64,000 nt of DNA from Bradysia coprophila (GCF_014529535.1 NW_023503493.1:6976001-7040000); one strand, 5' to 3'. Positions 45,249 through 57,381 are shown, numbered from the stretch's first letter. Numbers and translations: made by a program. Notes: generated by a model from the sequence alone, not told the origin.

Positions 45249-45566
45249 AATTAGGTTCCAAACAAATATTTTTTTTATTTTTCTTCGGTGCAGAACATTA
45301 TTATAAGATACTTTGCTTCGTATTATATGCCAAAAAAATGTTTAATTTTTTTTTATAGAACACTTTGAACACGCAAAAAATCATGAAAATTCGAATCGGA
45401 ATACACTCCGGAGTGTATTTCGTTTCGTCAATTCGTTTTTTGGGTTTTCAAAATGGTTTATAAAAAAAAGTAAACATTTTTTTGGCATATAATACGAAGC
45501 AAAGTATCTTATAATAATGTTCTGCATCGAAGAAAAATAAAATTTTTTTTTGTTTGGAACCTAATT
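45249..45566. mobile_element. Foldback MITE (318 bp)
   Basis: Arms of about 120 bp beginning AATTAGGTTCCAAACAAA are nearly perfectly inverted (ACATTATTATAAGATACTTT, GCATATAATACGAAGCAAAG). The centre is the palindrome GAATACACTCCGGAGTGTATTC-like near 45400-45420. There is no ORF. Confidence 0.88.
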
Positions 45567-45775
45567 GCAATAGTGATATACTTGCCGTTTGTGAAAGGTT
45601 AGATTTAGGTTATTGTTTCATTGAAGGCATATCTTCTGAACAACTCTTACCTTTATTTTACAAATCGTTGTGAGGAAACACGAAAACACGTTGGCTTTAA
45701 ACCTAACTTTCAGTCAACACTGAACACAATTACGTTTTTAACTTTAACTTTAGATATTTTTGTCCTTCATAGATC

Positions 45776-46098
45776 CTATAAAATTATATGTTCCAGGATT
45801 TCTATTTCCTCACAAACCATACGTACGTAGTGTATAGTCGGGATCTCGTTGCCATTGAGTGGGAGTCGGTGAAGCCATGATTCCAGAGACACTTTGCCGA
45901 GAACCCTGACATGATGATGATGATTTCCAATCGATAGTGATCCTCGTTCGTACATCGATTGCCATGTCTTCACGGCTTGCTCCTTTATTACAATTCCAGC
46001 TTCACCACTAAAAATCCAATCTTAGCACTATATGCTATCGACGACGACGACGACTCCAACAAATGATTAGCTGTCGCAGCGTCCTCTTATATACCAAG
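45776..46098 (-). other. Possible LINE C-terminal relic or unknown small transcript
   Basis: A minus-strand frame contains VIKEQAVKTWQSMYERGSLS and SWLHRLPLNGN. This weakly resembles the WQ...W...G region near the end of R1-group LINE proteins. Upstream is TATATAAGAGG (46093-46083), a TATA-like sequence, and a TCGTCG run. Neither reading is secure. Confidence 0.3.
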
Positions 46099-48222
46099 TC
46101 AATATTACAACAAATGAAGTAAAAGATTTTGTCAGATCAGTTGATAGATTCAAAAGTCAACTGCGATACGTTTAACTTCAGAGAAAGGTTAAATGCAGAT
46201 CTAAGATCATCAACCCTACGAGGATTAGTTGCGGTCAAAATGATTTCACCCAAAGAAAAATTGCAATCGTCTTTCTCACAAATAATCTATAAATTTCATG
46301 GAATTGTTCACCATTGAAACGTATATAGAGTCACTTAAAAAATTGGTATGCAAATGATTTTATTTATCGCATATCGTATATTGCAATGCTTGCCCAGCTA
46401 ACCCATATAAACCACCTGAATGCACGATGTAGCATAAAAATAAATGGACACTCGTAATGTAATGCATGCAAGCATAAAATAAAAGTATAAAAACATCGAA
46501 GCCAAGGAGAGTATAATTGCAATTTTCGTCTGATAAAAAAATTAGTCCAAGGCCATTCTACCAATTTACATGTAAAAAGAACAGACAATCGTATATACCA
46601 TGTGTTCAGGATGTTACGTACATATGAATGGATATTGGATACGAATAAAACAGATGAGAAAATGCATGAAAATTGGTAAATTGAATATTGAATCGAAGGA
46701 CAACATGCTTCAATTTCAATTCAATTTCATTTATTTCCAAAAATCATTTCTCAAACTAATCGCACCGCGTAGCTCCAATATGCGTTACAATTCTAAAGAG
46801 CTAAGGAGCTTGAAATGACACAAGTGATGATGATTCTCCCGGTATGGTGAGGATTAAGAACTTAAAACCAAGGCCACTGGTCGATATTAGCAGTATTGTT
46901 CTAAGCCCTGCTTAGTGTCCATTACCTATGCAAAACGTTTTGCCAATGAACTTTTCAGCAAACGATTTTTTTTTCTTGTCTAAGTTATTACCGACAATAT
47001 ACCGTCCTTTCACTTTCTTTGTAAACCACACCCGACATCTATATCAACAGGTCTCGGCTGGCTTTAAATTTTTTGCAATAATGTCATAGTGTGAACTGTA
47101 ATATTTATCCGTTCGCATAAAAATTATGATGTGCGTGCACTGACCTTTACTTCACAATTAATCAGTAAAATCGTACGATATGATTTAATGATAAACGAAT
47201 TTTTTCCGCTATAGCGGGAGGTAAATAATGCTTTTTGTTAGTGGAAGTACTAGAGTGTTTTGTCAATATCAGATAAAGTGGGTACGTAACTGTTCTCAGA
47301 CATTAGTTTTGGCTGGTAGAAATGTACCGGAATGCGAAATACTGTAAGTGTCGATAAGAAAGAATCGTTAGAATCCATACAGGAACTAACGCAACAATTG
47401 TTCATCCGGCAAGTACGTTAAAAACATAATTTTAAAATGACCAAATTATGTTAAATAAAATGAACTCCGGTTGTGATGCAATGCATGCGATATACACATG
47501 CCCCGTGTATATACAAATGTGCAATTAAATGTATATTAAACCACTGATGCGACATACCTTCCCAAATTGAATTTATTCTGAACACGATGGCAATATTTAA
47601 ATGCCACGAATTTATATTTATTATAAAACAAGATTACATTTTCAGCGAGTATGGACTTCGGTTAAACATATGGTATGTGTATACATTGTTGCTCATTGTT
47701 CGCTGGTATAAGATTGCAGAAGACAAAAAAAAAGTAATTGTTGTTCAAAGTTGAAATGTAGATATTAAACTTGGGAGTAGTTTCCATATTAAATTAATAT
47801 TTGCAACCTCGCACCACGAATGGTGGACTAATTGGTTTGATGTGGTGCTTGTGAACCTGCGAATTCGGATTACTGAATAAGGTAAAAAGTTTCGTTTATG
47901 ATTGGAAATGCCAAACTACAGAAGGAAACCAGGTTTTCATAACATGATTTGCGTGATGGCCAGGACGGAAGCAAAGGATCAACATATGTGTATAGAGATT
48001 ATTATTGGAGACTCGTTCATCCCATCCATCTATTACATCAAGGATTTTATCGCGAATCTACTACTTCTTTTTATTAAAATTTGGTGTCGCTCAGTGTTTA
48101 ACACAAAATCTTTTGGCTCGTTTGTTCTAACACACACTATCCTATATAAAAAGACATTCAGCCAGTAAGGCTATGTCTATCTTGGTAATATTTTTGTTTT
48201 TTGCTTCTCAAAAATCAGTTGT
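46099..48222. other. Gene-poor stretch, nothing recognised
   Basis: About 2.1 kb of AT-rich DNA. ACAAATGAAGTAAAAGATTTTGT near 46108 recurs near 56687, so a short dispersed repeat is present. No gene is seen. Confidence 0.45.
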
Positions 48223-48234
48223 AGGTCAAGTTTT

Positions 48235-49539
48235 GTTTGTAAGAGAACAAGCGGAAATGACGGTAGCGAGACTTCTCAGAGGCGGCCATTGGAAGGCGAC
48301 AGGCAGAAGTATGGGCCATGCAAAGATCCTGAGCGACTTGATGGGTGAATTCAGAGAGCTCAGCATGCCGTGTGACCATATGGATGCGGTGTTCCGGTTA
48401 GATAGAAACTTTGATACAGTTATACCTGACAGGGTAGAGTGGATAGGTGGAGAATGCCCTGTGCGTGGTGATTTGGAGATTTATACGGACGGTTCCAAGA
48501 TGGAAGAAGGTACTGGAGCTGGGATATACTGTGAAGAGTTGGGAATGAAAATCTCAATTCCTCTGGGAATCTCGGCAACGGTCTTTCAGTCTGAGGTTGT
48601 GGCTATAGAAACGTCCTGCTGCGCTTTGATAGAAAGGCAGACGGCCGGAAAGAGAGTGTTAATTTGTTCAGACAGCGAGTCAGCGATAGAATCGCTATCT
48701 TACTGCAAATTTTCGGCTAAATCAGTTCTCAAATGTAGAGAGCACCTGGAAACCTTATCGGAGAACAACTGCGTTTCTCTGGTATGGGTGCCTGGACACT
48801 CGGACATAGTGGGTAACGAAAAAGCCGATGAATTAGCAAGGAAGGGCAGTGAAGCTGGCTGTGTAGGCCCAGAACCGACGTTAGGAGTAAGCGTTAGTAC
48901 GGTAGTGTCCCTTCTGAAGAAAAGAACTGTAGAGAGACACCAGAAAGCGTGGGAGGAGCTGCCAAGTTGCAGGCAAGCGAAGGAGTTTCTGATGGGTTGC
49001 AATAAGCAAACCACAAGATACCTTCTGAGCATAAGTAAGGACGATCTCAGTCAAATGACAGGAGTGCTGACGGGTCACGCTAAGTTGAGATACCACCTGA
49101 ATAAGATGGGACTGAGTGAAGATCCGAACTGTAGGTGTGGTGACACACCTGAAACGGCGAAACACTTCCTGTGTCACTGCCCAGCGTTGAGACAGTTGAG
49201 AGTAAAGTGGCTAGGAGATTTTTATGTCACACTAGACGAATTTGCTAAAGTACCGTTGACTAATGTTCTATCCTTTGTCACAGAGAGCAAGTGGCTGGAA
49301 CAACATTAGGACGGATTTTTCTTACACTACAACCGAAACCACATCACCATCAACAAACCACAATAGCCCGGCGTATCATCAATACATCCATCATCATCAT
49401 CACCAACAAAAAGACAATAGTTGTTAGAAGGGTGCAGCACAATGGGCCCAACGAAGATGGCCTCAGTGCTATATTCTAGTATTATGTTTTCCCTTTGATA
49501 TGTAATGACGAATATGCTCTTAAATAAAACCAACCAACC
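48235..49539 (+). mobile_element. Recent 5'-truncated LINE with RNase H
   Basis: A 12-bp duplication AGGTCAAGTTTT (48223-48234 and 49540-49551) bounds a 1305-bp insertion. It keeps only the 3' end of the element and ends in TAAATAAAACCAACCAACC. Coding sequence is open from the truncation to the stop. Presence of RNase H after the RT region places it in the I / Loa / R1-like groups, not Jockey. Confidence 0.9.
48236..49309 (+). CDS. LINE ORF2 fragment: RNase H and C-terminal zinc knuckle
   Basis: The frame contains RNase H1 motifs: IYTDGSKMEEGTGAGIY (first Asp), FQSEVVAIE (Glu), LICSDSESAIES (second Asp) and VPGHSDIVGNEKADELARKG (His/Asp). A C-terminal Cys/His knuckle follows (CRCGDTPETAKHFLCHC). 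The reverse transcriptase and endonuclease are missing through 5' truncation at 48235. The frame stays open about 63 bases upstream into host DNA, but that part is not element sequence. No internal stop is present, consistent with a recent insertion. Confidence 0.9.
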   Translation, partial: FVREQAEMTVARLLRGGHWKATGRSMGHAKILSDLMGEFRELSMPCDHMDAVFRLDRNFDTVIPDRVEWIGGECPVRGDLEIYTDGSKMEEGTGAGIYCEELGMKISIPLGISATVFQSEVVAIETSCCALIERQTAGKRVLICSDSESAIESLSYCKFSAKSVLKCREHLETLSENNCVSLVWVPGHSDIVGNEKADELARKGSEAGCVGPEPTLGVSVSTVVSLLKKRTVERHQKAWEELPSCRQAKEFLMGCNKQTTRYLLSISKDDLSQMTGVLTGHAKLRYHLNKMGLSEDPNCRCGDTPETAKHFLCHCPALRQLRVKWLGDFYVTLDEFAKVPLTNVLSFVTESKWLEQH

Positions 49540-49551
49540 AGGTCAAGTTTT

Positions 49552-50765
49552 TATTGCTGAGCATGACCTGAACGAAATAACTCGGTTCCTATACTAGTTT
49601 CAATTTTAGGGCTACTTCACACACGGGCCTCAAATAATTTCATGCACATCGATCTAGAGACACTCATCGTGCGGGTGTCCAACTACATAGACGGTCTGTT
49701 TTTAATTTCATTTCATAACGATTGATCTCTCGTCAATGCAATGGCTGAAATTTATTTAGTCCGGCCATAAACAAAGGTTACGAATAAGAGCAGATTATGT
49801 TAGTGTGTATAGCTGCATACACTGCATTGTATAGTTATTTGGTACACCGTGAAGGCGATTATTTAACCTGATTGCAAATGCCAGAAAACGGGCGAGATAT
49901 GGTTTCGTTTAAATGCATGTTCGTTTGAAGGTAAACAGCTGTCGTCAATTGAAAGGAAGATTTTATTTTATGGTGGTTTATGTTCGCACATTCGTTTTTA
50001 ATTTCGTTTTTATTTTTTACTGGTGGTCTTTCCTCTTTTAAATTTAAATTACCTTCGAGTAGCTGGGAATATACGATAAATGGAGATGTTCGTTTATTAT
50101 GAGCGTATATAGATGTCAAATACTTCCTACAATTATCGATATTACACTCCATTGGATGCGATGCAACAATAGTCATTTACACTGAAAGTGCTTCCTGCCT
50201 TTCATTAGTAGTAGTTCATGAAATGCGATCTTCAAAAACTTTTGAAATGACCGTAAGGATGTTCTCAAACTGAATTTACTTAATGATAGCCTTATAAAAA
50301 CGGCTAGCGTCTGCCATCGACAATAACGAACTGTATGATCAAATTAGTGAAGTAATAGATTTTGCATATCATTTACCCACCAAGATTACACAAAGGAAGT
50401 AAGAGATTTATGAATTGATTTTGTTGTGATACAGTTGCTATTTCTAAAAAGACAATTGTTGAAAGTTGAATTTTTTACCTCTATTGTCTCCCAAGGCTTA
50501 GGAGGTCAATATTTTTATTTTGGAAATAGAAATACTGTGAGATATTTCAACCAAAAAATTTTCTATTTTGGTTCCGTCAAGAGATGATTAAAACCAAAAT
50601 TTTCATCTCGACTAATTCTTCGGTGAGTAACATTGATTGATCGTAATTTTCCTTTGATTTACTATGATTAGATTAGCAACTAGCCTACGCCTAACACAGT
50701 TCATCACTCGTGAATGACTTGATTACCATTTGGTTAAACATGTTAATCATTTAAGTTGTTTTCCC
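49552..50765. other. Gene-poor stretch, nothing recognised
   Basis: AT-rich DNA without a supported gene. Confidence 0.45.
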
Positions 50766-51104
50766 CAAAGTATATAAACACTGAAGGTAAGGCAGACGGA
50801 TCACAGAAATTACGGATCCAAACTTTCATGTGAACTCATTTTCGTATGTTGTCTAACTTAGACCTGTACAACATGACGGTCCTAAATCCTTCCAATTCAC
50901 CACTAAATACAACTTGACGTAAACGAATTTATAATGTGTGCATCTGCATCATAACACCGCTAAATCGTTCCAGATTCACCACTGATGCAACTTGACGCAA
51001 ACGAATTCAATACGTGTGCAACATGACGGAGCCAAAATTCACCTGAAAGTTTGGATCCGTGTGTAACTGTGGATTTGCATTACCTTCAGTGTTTATATAC
51101 TTTG
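50766..51104. mobile_element. MITE with CAAAGTATATAAACACTG ends
   Basis: Perfect ends CAAAGTATATAAACACTGAA and inverse, with an 8-bp duplication GTTTTCCC (50758-50765, 51105-51112). The interior has two tandem copies of a unit of about 90 bp (TTCACCACT...CAACTTGACG(T/C)AAACGAATT) and partly paired GGATCCAAACTTTCA / TGAAAGTTTGGATCC. The 8-bp duplication fits hAT or P superfamilies. Confidence 0.88.
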
Positions 51105-51679
51105 GTTTTCCCCTCGATTGAAACAAAAATGTTTGTCTACTGTAATGTCAAAATATTCATAATTGGCACCCCTGTTTCAGTATCGAAATGGAGTAAATTG
51201 ACACCCTGGCAGTAGATGCTACATATTGATGATCTGTGTGCAAATCTAATACTTACGCACGGATTCTATTGGTTATAGCTGCTTCATGACGATGTGTTCT
51301 GCTTGAAAATAATGAATATTTTGACTAAAATTGTGTTAATTTGTGGTGATTTTGACATTAAAGTAGATAAAATCTTGGTGCGAAAAATAACCACATTTAC
51401 CAACTAGTTAGCAAAATAGCTATTGTGCCACCGAGAATTGAAATACGACTCTTTTCACCACTCATTTTAGTGTTGTAAAGTGAGTTATTTCAGCACCCGT
51501 TTGATGTGATATTACAACACTCAAAGCAGTGTTGATATGGAATTTGTTTGAGTTATTACAGCATTCGTTTGAGAAAATGCAAAGCAATGTGATCGATCAA
51601 ATTTGAAGAGTGATTGTTTACAATGAAAATTATGATTTTTTGTGCTCTTGTCTATTTCAATTCTCGGTTGGCACAAAGC
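51105..51679. other. Intergenic, no gene
   Basis: Short repeated phrases around AGTGTTG / CAACACT occur near 51470-51540. No gene is seen. Confidence 0.4.
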
Positions 51680-51810
51680 ATGATGTGTTACACGTATTGT
51701 AATGAGATTTTTTCAGCACACGACCCAATTTTCCTTACTCACTCCGCTCGTAAGGAAAACTTGGGTCTAGTGCTGAAAAAATCAACATTACAATACTTGT
51801 AACACAACAT
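51680..51810. repeat. Large hairpin with TCACTCCGCTC loop
   Basis: Arms of about 59 bp (ATGATGTGTTACACGTATTG... and ...CAATACTTGTAACACAACAT) with few mismatches flank the loop at 51739-51749. On the minus strand the loop reads GAGCGGAGTGA. A truncated relative lies at 38343-38395. Confidence 0.85.
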
Positions 51811-51951
51811 ACTATTCTGACATCATCAATTATAACCAATTGTATTTAATGGTAGGTACTCGAAAAATTAGCATAATTTCGTATTAAATCTGGTGGGCAT
51901 GACGATAATTTAAATCGTGTTATCGTTTACCTTCTGGTATTTTTCATTCAT

Positions 51952-54157
51952 TTTTTAGCCCCGTACGAAGTATGAAGGGGCTTATAGGATTACGATGCCG
52001 TGTGTAATTGATGGAATTCGAAGCAGACGGTAAGGGCAAAGTGTTTGCCTATGTTCATAGATGACGAATCCGCAATAAAAATTTGGGCCGTCTGTCCGTC
52101 TGTCTGTCACGTCGATATCTTGAGTAAATCAAATCCGATTTCAAAATTTTTTTTTCCCTGAAAGATAGTCAAAATAGTGAGGCTAAGTTCGAAGATGGGC
52201 ATATTCGGGTCGGCCCTTCGTGAGTTAGGGCCACCTAAGTGATTTAAGGTCTTTTGGTGATATTTATGGCAAAATAAACGATGGAAATGTAAATGACACA
52301 ACAAATGATAGGTATTGTCAATACCAATCCAGGAAAAAAAAGTTTTTTAAAATTGGGTGAGTGGACCGTGAGTTAGGGCCTTAGAAGTGAAAAGCTACTA
52401 GGGCCCTATGTGTATTTTACATAGAACTCGAGTAAATTTCATTCGTTTTTCGTAATTTTTGTGTCATTTGGAAGGTAATCGAAAGCCGAATAGAATGTTG
52501 TTGAAAAAAAAATTAAATTTGGGTCCTCGGACTAAGGCCGCTACTAGGGCCCTCCCTATGCGTATTTTACATACAACTCGAGTAAATTTCATCCGTTTTT
52601 TCGTAATTTTTGTTTCATTCGAAAGATAATCGAACACCGAATAGAATGTTGTTGAAAAAAAAATTAAATTTGGGTCCTCGGACTAAGGCCGCTACTAGGG
52701 CCCTATGCGTATTTTACATACAACTCGAGTAAATTTCATCCGTTTTTCGTAATTTTTGTTTCATTTGAAAGATAATCGAACACCGAATAGAATGTTGTTG
52801 AAAAAAAAAAAAAAAAAATTGGGTCCTTGGACTAAGGCCGCTACTAGGGCCCTATGTGAATGTTGTTGAAAAAAATAATTAAATTTGGGTCCTCGGACTA
52901 AGGCCGCTACTAGGGCCCTATGTGTATTTTACATATAACTCGAGCAAATTTCATCCGTTTTCCGTATTTTTTGTTTCATTTGGAAGGTAATCGAACACCG
53001 AATAGAATGTTGTTGAAAAAAAAATTAAATTTGGGTCCTTGGACTAAGGCCACTACTAGGGCCCTATGTGTATTTTACATATAACTCAAGTAAATTTAAT
53101 CCGTTTTTCGTAATTTTTGTTTCATTTGGAAGGTAATCGAACACCGAATAGAATGTTGTTGAAAAAAAAAAAAATTTGGGTCCGCGGACTAAGGCCGCTA
53201 CTAGGGCCCTATGCGTATTTTACATACAACTCGAGTAAATTTCATCCGTTTTTCGTAATTTTTGTTTCATTTGAAAGGTAATCAAAAGCCGAATAGAATG
53301 TTGTTGAAAAAAAAAAAAAAATTGGGTCCGCGGACTAAGGCCGCTACTAGGGCCCTATGCGTATTTTACATACAACTCGAGTAAATTTCATCCGTTTTTC
53401 GTACTTTTTGTTTCATTTGAAAGATAATCGAACACCGAATAGAATGTTGTTGAAAAAAAAATTAAATTTGGGTCCTTGGACTAAGGCCGCTACTAGGGCC
53501 CTATGTGTATTTTACATATAACTCGAGCAAATTTCATCCGTTTTTCGTAATTTTTGTTTCATTTGGAAGGTAATCAAAAGCCGAATAGAATGTTGTTGAA
53601 AAAAAAAACTCGAGTAAATTTCATCCGTTTTTCGTAATTTTTGTTTCATTTGAAAGATAATCGAACACCGAATAGAATGTTGTTGAAAAAAATAATTAAA
53701 TTTGGGTCCTCGGACTAAGGCCGCTACTAGGGCCCTATGTGTATTTTACATATAACTCGAGCAAATTTCATCCGTTTTCCGTATTTTTTGTTTCATTTGG
53801 AAGGTAATCAAAGGCCGAATAGAATGTAGTTGAAAAAAAAAATAAATTTGGATCCTCGGACTGAGGCCGATACTAGGCCCTATGTGTATTTATACTCAAT
53901 AAATTAAAATTTTAGGGCGATTTGAAATTTTTGTTTCATTTGAAAGGAACGTCGTACGGGGCTTCGTAATTGCGCTAGGCGCAATTTGTAAGATGTACAC
54001 ATTACATAATAATTTTACTTTAACTACTTTAACCGGCGCATAGGCTTACGGTCAAAGTAGGGTGACAGACGCACTAGGGTCACGTACGCAATAGATATAC
54101 GGGTTTGTACGGGGCTCAGTCGCAGCAAACGCTCCGACTGTTCTGATGGCTCGTTTT
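51952..54157 (-). mobile_element. Dispersed element B, copy 2, with expanded array of about 146-bp units
   Basis: Collinear with 20103-21096 in inverse orientation, but the internal array has about eleven units (about 52390-53880). The landmark CTACTAGGGCCCTATG recurs every 144-151 bp, with one short unit of about 67 bp and one fused stretch. Each unit carries an A-tract (TTGTTGAAAAAAAA), TAAATTTGGGTCC, an ACTCGAGTAAATTTCATCCG block and TTTGTTTCATTTG. Units differ by small substitutions, so the expansion is older than the most recent duplications. There is no ORF and no clear target duplication. Confidence 0.9.
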
Positions 54158-57054
54158 GTCAGATAAAGGTAGTGCAGATAAAGGGTTCTGTAAAAAAAAT
54201 TAACAAGAATTGAGCTACGAGCATGATTTTCTTGTACGTTCATATACATTACGGCGAATAAAAATGTAAATTCCAATCGATGTGTGAGACGCATTTCGCT
54301 TGGTACATGTATTCGTCGAATACGGAATCTAAATGGATCATCTTGTCCTTGTGGTTTTATTTGCTTTTGACAGTTTATGAATTTTATTAGAATTTCCAAT
54401 TGTCCTAGCGCCGACAGCGAGTTCTGAGGTCGAAACAGTTCTCTGTTTGATAGTCAAGCTATTTTCATTCACTTAACGTGTAAAAGTTTGGGAAGGGTAG
54501 AGTCTTGTCTCTGTTTGTTGTATGATCACTCTGCAAGATGATGTTAGTTCCATTTTGTTAGGCATTTACAGGTACGAAAATGAAAGAAACGAGAAGGACG
54601 AAAAGAGAAGAATGACGCTTTCGAAACCCTTAAAATTTTCCATATTTTGACTCAAAATTTTTGATTCACACAAGTTTTTCTTTTTCCTGATACGATGCCA
54701 CTGGCTGAGTTAAAAAAAAATCGCCGAAAAATTTGGATGGTCCATAAAAGCTATATTTTCAATACCAAATGATGAAGTCGCCTAGAAATGGATTGAAACA
54801 TTAAATTTGAAAATTGTGTACATTAATGGTACTCGAAGTGCCAGCTTTAAATTCTATTAAAATTCGTGGGCTAGTATGATAAATCGTGTGAAAGAGACAC
54901 CGTAGAAACGTAAACCATTCATTCATTTCATTTTTATAAGAAGAGTACAGCAAATCTTATTATCGAAAACTGAGCTATAGTCGCTAGCATATATTACGGC
55001 GATTAAAAAATTAGACTAATTTGAGGGGCAGCATAACTGCATAAGAAATATGAAAAATGAAAAAATTACAGAATTTTCATATTTCTAAAGGAAAGATGTG
55101 CTAGGCATCGGTGTAGGCATAACATTTTTATTGATGGGAAGGATTCGTCAAGAAATAATTAATTGTTTCAGCATACACGTCTTTTTAGCCTTTGTTAGTC
55201 TTCAAATGATTTGGTGAGTTTTATGATGAACGAAATTTAAATTTGAAATAGCTCGATGTCAATAGGACCAGGGTAGCTAAAGTAGGTAGATGCAGTTAAA
55301 TTTTTCCATCCGTTTAAAAATCGTGATCGATTCGGATCCGTTTCAGTAAGTAGAAAATCTGAACAGAAGAGAGCGTTTCGACACTTAAAAACTGTTGAAT
55401 ATCGCATGCCACACAAACCATCAATACCCTATACCGGCATATGCGATAGTGCTGCTTTCGTGCAATCAACCATAATTGCACCGGCAACAGAAGATCATTA
55501 AGTCATTTCATGGAATTTAAGCGCGAAAGACAATATTGAGTATATTTTGTGATGACGATGGCGCTTAAGTGCCTTCTTGATTGAAACGACTTCATTTCGT
55601 ACAAAACCGCGGGCGCGGGTATAATAACAATCATCGATAATTTAATAAAAGACAATTTAATGCTGAAATATGATGAACGCGCGCGCTATTTAGATTGGAT
55701 TACATTCATAACCAACAAAGTGTATTGAAGCTGCAATTTGAGTCACCGACAATGAGATGATTGTATATATTATCGTTTACAGCTGGAGATTTTCGTAGGA
55801 TGATCTTGGTTAGTTAAACACTGATTTTCTTAAACAAACAAACGACGTTCTTCCCGAGGAAACTGTGTTGTCTCTCGTTGTCGTCGTCATGTATGTGTGT
55901 CTGTGTAGGAGTCTGGTCAACCGATAAATTCATCATTTTACTAATTCAGTACGACATATATATGTAAGTTTAGAGCAGCAGAATTGAAACGATTGCACGC
56001 AAATTGATTTAAGCAAATTAAACGTCCGGAAGGTTAAATTGCAATGGAAACTTTTTAAATTTTCAGAATTTTTTGTTTGTTTCCTTTCGAGCAAAACAAT
56101 TAGTTTATCGTCGAATTTGTGGTTTGTAGATAAGTTATTCGGTTTACAAGTGCGCAGTGCACAATACTGACCTATTTCGTTTTTTTTATTCTGTTCATAC
56201 CTTGCGGGCTGTGGAGGTAATGCCTCGGGTAATGCCTACGGGTTCAATTCAAATCGTTCAATTCAATTCAATTAAAATTTCATAAATTTCACTGAAATTT
56301 GGATTTCAAATCATGTGTTAGTCCAGGCTGCGACGCACGGCCTAAGTTAACATTCCGATCACATGGTCTTAAGTCTTAAGTCAATAAATATGAAAATCGT
56401 ATAGATGTAGGTAGGTGGATGAGTCTGTGTTGTTGCCTTCTTCTTTAAGTTTTGTATTTTTCCATTATTTTTGTTTTCTTCTATAAAAAATGTGGTCACA
56501 TTGCTCTCACCATTTTCATTAACCAAAAACATACCTTAAGTACACAAATGACATATTTCGATTAATGTCTGTTTATAATTTAATGTAAGCATTGGTCTGA
56601 CTGAGGGGTAAACGTACTACACACGAAAATATTTTTACAGAAAAAGTTAGTCATCTGTTACAATAGTACTCTTTAATTCCGAAAACAAATGAAGTAAAAG
56701 ATTTTGTAACAGAAATATTTGAGTGGTCTTCTTTGCAGACACAAGTTTTTTTAGGGGAATTTCTCATATTGAAAAATGATTTAGACCCACGTCACTTGAG
56801 TCATAAGGCTACGGTTGAAAACCACTGCATATCCAATATGAAAAACATTTGGTCTACTTCCTATATTTTTGAATCCTAGAAGAGCCTTTACAAGTGTGGT
56901 GTGGACCTTGGCTGTACCACATCTTAGAAAAAAAATATTGTGAAAATAAAGGTCAAGTCGACGTCAGTGAAATTTAGACATGAAATTGCTTCAGCTATGT
57001 TTCCGCTGATCCACTCATACAACCAAATTGATCGTACGTCTTTATGTATTTTTA
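54158..57054. other. Gene-poor stretch, nothing recognised
   Basis: About 2.9 kb. A plain GCGCGCG / CGCGGGCGCGGG patch lies near 55605-55690. No gene is supported. Confidence 0.45.
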
Positions 57055-57214
57055 CAACGCACTTCAAGTATGAGTGATTATAGTGGTCAGCTGAGGAATA
57101 GTACTCTTTGTATGAAATGCAAATCTTGGTATTTTGCAGTGTTTTACGTTTGTATGATACACTGTCCAGTTTCACTACTCTATTTAGAGTACCACTCATG
57201 CTTGAAGTGCGTTG
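57055..57214. mobile_element. MITE family C, copy with CAACGCACTTCAAG ends
   Basis: CAACGCACTTCAAGTATGAGTG on the left is inverted as CACTCATGCTTGAAGTGCGTTG. The 160-bp interior has TTTCACTACTCTATTTAGAG. Matches 57382-57516 and, more weakly, 23991-24120. Confidence 0.88.
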
Positions 57215-57381
57215 ACTTTTATCATTACCAAAATTACCACGCGGGTGCGTCTGATTATTCTACCAGAACTATGATCAGTTTTGTTAATATGAGTCGATCA
57301 GCTGAAGACTGAAGTTAATTCATACCTAAATTTCACTGACATCGACTGTATTCGTGTTGAGATTCGTCTTGAGAATAAAAT

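Noticed and set aside
48173..48234. Apparent N-terminal signal-like peptide of the RNase H frame
   Set aside because: These bases lie in or before the target duplication, so they are host flank read in frame by chance.
55600..55690. GC-rich patch as a promoter CpG island
   Set aside because: Only a few CGCG words in AT-rich DNA; no adjacent gene start was found.
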